Assembly: GCA_916048095.2 (NCBI GenBank)
Contig: OU696573.1
Span: forward strand, 1,592,001-1,656,000
From: Sacculina carcini
Taxonomy: Eukaryota > Arthropoda > Thecostraca > Sacculinidae
DNA length: 64,000 bases
Direction of reading: 5' to 3'
Notes under the pieces: model-generated
Told to the model about the DNA's origin: nothing
Seen by the model: the letters and a program-made list of their open reading frames with translations, nothing else
The model's database searches: none
Shown here: positions 58,327 through 64,000 of the stretch, piece after piece
Position numbering within the stretch: the first letter of the stretch is position 1
Layout of the letters: each line of letters starts with the position of its first letter
Made by a program: the position numbers and the translations under genes

Positions 58327-59015
58327 TGCCGGCACTGTCTGGAGATATGTCCTCTTTGTCCGCATGTGTAGCATATGACGGACTCCCGCCTCGGACAAGC
58401 TCGTGACATGTGCGGGCCGCCGCATACGAAGCACCGACCCCTGAATTGCGGACTTCTCTTCTCGCTGTCTGCATGACTACGGTCATGACATGCTGCTGGC
58501 GCTGCTGCGGCAGCCGCGACCGGTCCGTCGTTCTTAGTCAGCACACGAGCGTGATTTATTAGCACAGACATTTGCATTGTGTGCACGTTCACCATTCTCT
58601 GCAAACTCGATCTGATATGTCTGGGGAAGCCATTCACAAATTGCAGTCGGCAAATATTGTCCAGTGCTTCTCCGTGAAAATTCGCCAACCCAGCAAGTCG
58701 TCGGATTTCGGTGGCGAACACATGCACTGATTCACCGTGCCACCTCTTTTCGGACAGCTTACCAAATGCATCAAACGAATCATCACTGTAGGCTGTTTTC
58801 AGGGCACTCTCAATCTTCTTAGCACTCTCCTGATCACACTCGTCCATCTCCAAGAACAACGCCAGAGCATCACCTTCAAGATGCAGAGAAATAAAACTGG
58901 CGACATTTTCCACCTTCTTCAGTCTGGTTACGAGTCTGGCTTTTGTGAGCCACGCCACGACGTCTCCATCACCATTGAACGACCGCATTGCACAATCGTT
59001 GTTCATCGCTGGCAT
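58272..59015 (-). CDS. gag: gag protein with two zinc knuckles (247 aa)
   Basis: The frame is open into the 5' LTR, but its most upstream in-frame start-like codon (59151-59153) is TTG. The first ATG (59013-59015) lies only 22 nt inside the LTR boundary. The N-terminal two thirds resemble a retrotransposon capsid region (LHLEGDALALFLEM, helical). The C-terminus has two zinc knuckles: CFVCGGPHMSRAC, with one residue fewer than usual (CX2CX3HX4C), and the canonical CYTCGQRGHISRQC. It forms the particle and binds RNA. It overlaps the pol frame by about 160 nt. Confidence 0.88.
   Translation of the reverse strand: MPAMNNDCAMRSFNGDGDVVAWLTKARLVTRLKKVENVASFISLHLEGDALALFLEMDECDQESAKKIESALKTAYSDDSFDAFGKLSEKRWHGESVHVFATEIRRLAGLANFHGEALDNICRLQFVNGFPRHIRSSLQRMVNVHTMQMSVLINHARVLTKNDGPVAAAAAAPAACHDRSHADSEKRSPQFRGRCFVCGGPHMSRACPRRESVICYTCGQRGHISRQCRQGNGAGVTGAPAVTPTTH
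58285..58326 (-). promoter_or_regulatory. -1 ribosomal frameshift signal between gag and pol
   Basis: On the minus strand, the heptamer G GGA AAC (58320-58326) lies in the gag frame exactly as a -1 slippery site requires. A 6-nt spacer follows, then a perfect 10-bp stem, GGAGTGACTG with CAGTCACTCC (58304-58313 and 58285-58294), closing a 9-nt loop. The pol frame is -1 to gag. Confidence 0.88.
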
Positions 59016-59025
59016 GATGCTGAAT

Positions 59026-59037
59026 GGCCGGTTAGCT
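59026..59037 (-). other. Putative primer-binding site matching tRNA-Ile nt 1-12
   Basis: The 12 bases after the 5' LTR on the minus strand are AGCTAACCGGCC. The complement GGCCGGTTAGCT matches the 5' end of common metazoan tRNA-Ile genes. No standard TGG-type site is present before the gag ATG 22 nt away. Confidence 0.6.
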
Positions 59038-59500
59038 TGTGATGAAATGTATTGTAAGAAGAAATAACGAAGGCCCAAACAACAACAATATGGTTTCACA
59101 ATACACCTGCACACCCGTGCAGACAATTCACTCAATATTCCCCCGAAACCCAATTCACATTAAACGCAGAAACAACCACACGACACCATCTCATGCACGA
59201 CACTCCCGATTCATGATCATATCGCTCCGCAACACGCATACACACAAACATACATACACATACATATACACACACACTGCACGCGCCACTTCCTTGACCG
59301 AACCAGGCAGCTGCATTTCAAATATCGGTGCACCCGTACAACATTGACGCAGGGGGCGCAACTACTTGAAACCGCATCGCCCGCACTGCCTAGTGCACTG
59401 CCACGTGCAGGCTCGCTCAAAACTACAATACTCGCATATACACAAATAATGTACAACGAAAGATACACAAATGTTTATATATACACATCACAAAACCACA
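59038..59500 (-). repeat. 5' LTR
   Basis: Counterpart of 54904-55366. TATATATAAAC on the minus strand (complement near 59473-59483) is a possible TATA box close to the LTR start. Confidence 0.93.
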
Positions 59501-59836
59501 AACACCCAACAATAAATATAAATATGATTCAATAAGTAACAACAACACAAATAAATATGATTCAATGAACAATAACACCAATAAATATGTTTCAATAAAC
59601 AACAACAACAATAAATATGATTCAATAAACAGCAACAACAATAAATATGATTCAATAAACAACAACAGCCAACACTGAGTAAAAGTATAATTTAATAAAT
59701 AACAACAACCAATAATAAATAGTAATAAATAGAGAGTAAAATAGGAATAAATATAAATAAATAGAAAATAAATAACAATAAGCATGAATAAATAACAATA
59801 AATATGAATAAATATACAATTAATAAGACTCAACAG
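59501..59836 (-). other. LINE 3' UTR, AT-rich repeats
   Basis: Repeats of AATAAATATGATTCAATAA and similar, continuing the LINE 3' UTR that resumes at 54903 and below. Target duplication AACAC at 59501-59505. Not a gene. Confidence 0.7.
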
Positions 59837-61071
59837 TCAATTCCGCTCTTTCAGTAGCATTTCATTTACTTTGGCCTTGAATTTGTTCAAATTGTTCTGC
59901 GAGAAAGCCTTCTCCTTCAACGTGTTCCAAGTAGACACAGTGGCCGGAAGAAAGCAACGTTGGAATTGTTTTGTACGACAGCGAATTGGAGCCATGCACT
60001 GGGAATGCTGTTTGGATGTAAACCGTGTGCTTCTTGCTGCCACGAAATCATCAGGAATTGACTTGCTCATCGGATGATGGTCGTTGTGCTTGATCTTGTA
60101 CAGCATGCACACGCTGCTGACCTTTCGACGATGGCAAAGATCACCAAGAACCAAGTCACCACAGAGGAACTTGCAAGTTCTAACAACTCTGTTGATGATA
60201 TTGAGGTGACAATCCGCAGCAGAAGACCACACGGGGCGCAGTACTCCAGAATTGGCAAAAAGAAACAGCGAAAACAACTTTTTGAGATTGTGCTGCTACC
60301 GAACATCCGATATGCCTTTCTTATAATTTTCAGTTTCCGCGATGCCGAACAAACTAGCTTCCGAATGTGACTCTCAAACGTCAGCTTTGAGTCTACATGT
60401 ACTTCCAATATTTTGAGCTCATCACACACGTTGAGTTGGGCGTCATTTATGAGGATAGCTCCATGTGAAGGCTGAACGGTACGAGACCTAGAAACCAACA
60501 AGCATTTAGATTTCGAAGTGTTCAGCATCATATTCCACCTCTCACACCACGTCAGGACGCTGTTGAGATCGTCGTTGACCGTTTGACGCACCTGTGTTCT
60601 GTCCGAAGGAGATGAAATTACAGCCATCAAGGTGATATCATCAGCATATCCATATACAGGGTTGCGTGTGGTTGTGTACAGGTCAGCGGTGTAAATGTTG
60701 AACAAAATAGGACCCAACACACTTCCCTGCGGGACACCGGACACAATGCTCTGCCAGCCACTGTATGCTCCATCGATGGCAACACGTTGTACGCGATTGG
60801 ATAGAAATTGATGCAAAACATTTAGCAAACGGCCGCCGACTCCAATGTTTCTCAGTTTTTGCAACAAGCCCTGGTGGCTCACACGGTCAAATGCTGCCGA
60901 GAAATCCAACTGCACAATCCAGGCCTCACTGCCTTTGTCTAGCACTTGCTGGAGCTCATGCGTGATAGTAAGCAGAGCGTCAGTCGTGCTGAGTTTTTTG
61001 CGGTATGCAAATTGGTTTTCCGACAGCAGATTGTTGCTCTCCAGGTACTTGGACAGTCTGGAAGATATCAA
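59837..61071 (-). pseudogene. Non-LTR reverse transcriptase, 5'-truncated and frameshifted
   Basis: Starts inside the RT domain (the endonuclease and RT N-terminus are missing). Motifs LDFSAAFDRVSHQGLL, SGVPQGSVLGP and catalytic YADD are intact. A one-base frameshift near 60235 shifts the C-terminal part, whose frame continues 60277-59837 with a cysteine-poor thumb and the tail ending KERN. It resembles jockey/CR1-like LINEs and is distinct from the other two LINE families here. Not functional. Confidence 0.85.
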
Positions 61072-61120
61072 ATGCTCGAATATTTCGTAGATATCAAATG
61101 CTCGAATATCAAATGCTCGA

Positions 61121-62152
61121 ATTACCCTATTATTTAAAATTGGTGATATTTTAGCGAAACATTGGGATCAACTTATTAGCGCAACTATTTGCGATTTTAG
61201 CGCATCCAAATGTCACCCTTGTCGCCAGTGAGGTGACAGTTGAAGCTCATGAAGCATGCAATCCCAACACAACCGCCAATGCTCAAAACGTATTGTAGCG
61301 ATAGTTATGGAATGTAAACAGTACACATTTTTCTCACAAAAAGTATGTTTTTCATAATTATGTGATTTTCACTACCCTTTAAGGGATTAGTGAAGTTTCT
61401 GCAAAATTCTAAGTGCAACGTTTTAGCGCAACTTTTAGTAATTGTAACGCAACTTTTCTTTATTTTTAGCGCGCCAAAATGTCACCCAAATAATAAGACA
61501 CGTTGTTGATTTCACGTGCAGTATATTGACAGCATTAACACATCCAACAGTTATGAATTAAATCACACAGATAGATGAAACTGTGGCGTTTGGCTCGCCA
61601 CGCACTGATACGCGTTGACAACGCAACTTCTCCAGACCGACCGTATTTTCACATACAATAAGTGAACTAACACGACACACAAACACAAACACACATATGA
61701 CACGAACAAATACGACACTCAGACACACATACTAATAGTCGTGCACACAGCTTCTGGTACGCTCGGCCAGGTGACGTGCGTAATGTGTCTTTGATTGATT
61801 GAATGTCGCTCGTGTGGAAAAAGGTGTGAAATTTGTAAACAATTAATGAGTTCGTTGTGCTCTGCTGTGTGCGAGCTGCGTGTGTGTGTGTGCGTGTGTG
61901 TGTGTGTGCGTGCGTGTGTGTGTGATGTTCGGTGTTTCAAGTGCGCCTTGCCGAGTGCGATTTGTGTGGTATTTGTGTTTCTTTTTGGCTCCACATCTTC
62001 TACATCAACGTATCTGCTCAGTTATAGGAACTCAGTTTAATAAGCGCCAAGCACTGAATTCTTCTTATTATTTTTTAAATAAGTTCTGGATGGTGAGTGG
62101 ACTTTGGGAATACATCAATGGATGGATAGGAGGGCTGTCAGGGACGGGAGAG
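61121..62152. other. Distal spacer and 3' flank of GPCR copy 9
   Basis: Array spacer resuming exactly after the LINE, with GCGCAACTTTT-type motifs near 61425-61455, then the GT-rich flank (interrupted TG run about 61879-61923). No gene. Confidence 0.5.
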
Positions 62153-63673
62153 TCACGTGCTGAATAGTGCATATGTATGCGGTCGGGCGCAATTGGGAAA
62201 GCGAGACTCAGTGTGTATTCGCGGTTTGTCAGCTGTCATGAATTCCAGTGATGTGGTGCACAATGGAAGCTGCACGTCATGTTTGATGTCTGGCATCGTT
62301 CCAGCTATTGGTATGCGCTTTTGATTGTGGTCAATCATATGAGGTTCAATTGTATTAAATGTCCTCCCTACACTAAGATCACTTGAAGTGCCTCCATTCA
62401 TGTTTCCTCCATCCACCCAATTAGCCATCCATTCTTCAATGCTGTCGTCGATGCAGTCTTCGATGTCCATATTTTCCATCGTTGACATTTCCGAGCTCAT
62501 TTCAATGTTTGTGATATGTTCATTGCTGAATTTCGCTCCCTTCTTTGTTTCATTTGACTGGTCGTTTTTGTGAATGATGTCGGCGGTGCTGTTCTGGCCG
62601 GAACAATTGTGGTTGACATATTTTGTTGACCTGATGGTTTCTCCACCACATACCTCCTGCACGTCCACCACAAACACAGCAGGCAACCGCGCATCACCTC
62701 CGTTATCTTCGTGTTTCTCTGATCCTCGTTGATGTTGTGTGCTTGGTAATTGGGCCTTTCGATTGTTCTGCTGGATTTCCTCCACCTTATTACGGCATGT
62801 AATCGCATTAAATATCGTCGAGTATTCATTCCTCAACAATCTATTAGACAAGCCGAACACCCATCCATCCAATATATACGAGATCATGGTCATTTGAAGG
62901 CTCACATATTTCAGCACTGCAGGTACTTGAATGATGAACTGGTCAGTCAGCATTACAATACAGCTGGGCAGAATGAAGAACAAGGCTATAATTGTTCCCC
63001 GAATAAATCCACGATAATTTCTCATAGTTTTTTTGTTTTCGGATACTCCCATTAATTTTCGCTGATCGCGTATTTCATTGGAATGTTTGGCTGCCTGGTG
63101 AGACACAATTACATTGAGGACAATCACCATCATGTTAATGATCAGAAGCATACCATAAGTGAGACTCATAAGCCAGGCGGGAACAAGGACTACTATTATA
63201 CAGTTTCCCTCAAATCTCTCCCATTCTCCGAAGTTCCATAGAAGAGCGTAGTGTATCAGCCAGTATAGCATGGCTGTTATCCACGGGCTTGTCAGCAGCA
63301 TGAAGTGGTTGAACGACGTCATTACCTGGTAGTATCGCAGACCATGCTGGACCGACACGAACCTCTCAACGTTGAGAGCCAAAAGACACGCACTGGAACA
63401 CACAGCGAGCGAGAAGACGGAAGTCATGGTCATGGTGCAGGTAATGCGGGCCCGCTGAAAGTCCAGATTGTTGAGAAATGTGTTGAATGCAACAAAGGTG
63501 AGTAGCAGAGCTTCGGCAGTTGCCATGTTGGCCAATGTTTGAAACATGATCTTGCAACGCAGTCGACTTCGAAACAAAACTAACAGCGCCGGCACAGACG
63601 ACAGCAAAATACCCGCCAGACTTAACGGTACAGCTGTATAAAGCTGACCATTGTCTTGATCTTTTTCAGCCAT
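62153..63673 (-). CDS. Rhodopsin-like GPCR, array copy 9 (506 aa)
   Basis: Intact short-tail paralogue, closest to copy 1 at the other end of the window: NGQLYTAV, ERF, EWERFEGNCIIVVLVPAWLM, SENKKTMRNYRGF and KYVSLQ are shared. Its own changes include AEKDQDN at the N-terminus, LFRSRLR at the end of TM1, NEYSTIF, NNRKAQLPSTQ in the tail, TFNTIEPHMID, and a C-terminus TYALFST. No ECL3 sequon. Confidence 0.9.
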   Translation of the reverse strand: MAEKDQDNGQLYTAVPLSLAGILLSSVPALLVLFRSRLRCKIMFQTLANMATAEALLLTFVAFNTFLNNLDFQRARITCTMTMTSVFSLAVCSSACLLALNVERFVSVQHGLRYYQVMTSFNHFMLLTSPWITAMLYWLIHYALLWNFGEWERFEGNCIIVVLVPAWLMSLTYGMLLIINMMVIVLNVIVSHQAAKHSNEIRDQRKLMGVSENKKTMRNYRGFIRGTIIALFFILPSCIVMLTDQFIIQVPAVLKYVSLQMTMISYILDGWVFGLSNRLLRNEYSTIFNAITCRNKVEEIQQNNRKAQLPSTQHQRGSEKHEDNGGDARLPAVFVVDVQEVCGGETIRSTKYVNHNCSGQNSTADIIHKNDQSNETKKGAKFSNEHITNIEMSSEMSTMENMDIEDCIDDSIEEWMANWVDGGNMNGGTSSDLSVGRTFNTIEPHMIDHNQKRIPIAGTMPDIKHDVQLPLCTTSLEFMTADKPRIHTESRFPNCARPHTYALFST

Positions 63674-64000
63674 TGCCAGTAGATACAACAGAAAAGGTCG
63701 TTTTTTGGCCGACACAACTGTAAGACAATGACACCGCGCATACAAAAACTTATTAAAACTATATATTCCATAGTACTCATATATGATTTTGCTTAAAAAG
63801 GTATAGTTGGCAGTAGCGTATGTTCATCAGCTGTGCTAACTATTCATTGAACAAGTGCGAAACTTTGATTGAGAAGGGGAAATGGCATTGCCTATGGATA
63901 TTTTGTGACCAACATGCGACAGCATGACAGACAGCTGGTCAAGCTAGTGAATGTGCCATCATGAGTTTTACAGAAATAATACAATTACTTTCAGTGAGTT
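63674..64000. other. 5' flank of GPCR copy 9, cut by the window edge
   Basis: Matches 3446-3773, including CTTACAG before the ATG and CTTTCAGTGAGTT at the edge. The TATA core is replaced by TTAAAAAGG on the plus strand. Confidence 0.5.

Larger units (their letters stand above)
54904..59500 (-). mobile_element. Full-length Ty3/gypsy-like LTR retrotransposon
   Basis: Two 463-bp LTRs (54904-55366 and 59038-59500), TG...CA ends, 5-bp target duplication AACAC (54899-54903 and 59501-59505), intact gag and pol in different frames, a polypurine tract and a primer-site-like sequence. By eye the LTRs differ at five positions (about 1%), which indicates recent insertion. The domain order protease-RT-RNase H-integrase fits Ty3/gypsy; no env frame is present. 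It may still be active. Confidence 0.93.
54541..61120 (-). mobile_element. 5'-truncated LINE, interrupted by an LTR retrotransposon
   Basis: Flanked by ATTACC (54535-54540 and 61121-61126) inside an array spacer whose two halves rejoin exactly. The element reads on the minus strand: RT (61071 to 59837), an AT-rich 3' UTR full of AATAAATA and TGATTCAATAA phrases, and a 3' end of (AAT)n at 54541-54556. The LTR element 54904-59500 splits the 3' UTR. The 5' junction (61064-61120) has three near-tandem copies of ATCAAATGCTCGAAT, typical of untemplated or slipped synthesis at a LINE 5' end. Confidence 0.85.
1..64000. repeat. Tandem array of GPCR-containing repeat units
   Basis: Nine homologous units fill the window. 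Each has, left to right, a GT-rich 3' flank, a minus-strand GPCR gene, a conserved 5' flank ending CTTTCAGTGAGTT, and an intergenic block. Spacing between genes is 5.1, 6.5, 10.1, 6.6, 6.7, 5.4, 6.7 and 13.3 kb; most of the variation is explained by transposon insertions. The window begins in the 5' flank and intergenic block of one unit and ends in the 5' flank of another, so the array extends past both edges. The units around 25.5-36.8 kb and 44-51 kb are nearly identical over several kilobases, which indicates very recent duplication. Confidence 0.95.

Overview
The window is animal nuclear DNA, probably from an invertebrate. Its genes are single-exon and seven-transmembrane, and it carries many families of interspersed repeats (CR1/L2-like and other LINEs, LTR elements, hAT-type MITEs, a tRNA-derived SINE). 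I cannot place the species from sequence alone. There is no sign of bacterial operons, tRNA clusters or rRNA.

The backbone is a tandem array. Nine intact copies of one divergent rhodopsin-like (class A) GPCR gene lie on the minus strand at 1925, 6990, 13493, 23547, 30172, 36845, 42229, 48895 and 62153 (low ends). Each sits in a repeat unit with a shared 5' flank, a shared 3' flank holding a GT microsatellite, and a shared intergenic block. Both window edges lie inside units, so the array continues. The copies are mosaics of one another. They differ mainly on the predicted extracellular side, while the cytoplasmic side and an acidic tail segment are conserved. The first ATG lies 24 codons into the open frame, just downstream of a conserved 3' splice-site-like CTTACAG, so a 5' UTR exon further upstream is likely.

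The intergenic blocks have been repeatedly invaded. From left to right: two hAT-like MITEs in the same position in units 1 and 2; a 1.4-kb non-autonomous LTR element (3774-5167); a 21-bp minisatellite; a foldback element with a third MITE in its loop; a 5'-truncated CR1/L2-like LINE that inserted once at GGTTTCA and was then copied with the units (five copies, one also carrying a tRNA-Val-like SINE and a tiny LINE-tail insertion); a plus-strand LINE with a nearly intact EN-RT frame (19552-22404); a Ty3/gypsy fragment (39691-41111); and a nested pair in which a full LTR retrotransposon (54904-59500) sits inside a LINE (54541-61120), which itself sits inside an array unit. Target-site duplications can be read for most insertions.

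Two observations stand out beyond the array. First, the intact LTR retrotransposon has a textbook -1 frameshift signal between gag and pol: GGGAAAC in the correct frame, a 6-nt spacer and a perfect 10-bp stem. Second, in both LTR elements whose 5' LTR junction is present, the 12 bases after the 5' LTR are complementary not to a tRNA 3' end but to nucleotides 1-12 of a tRNA (Ile-like in one, Phe in the other), which suggests an unusual primer.
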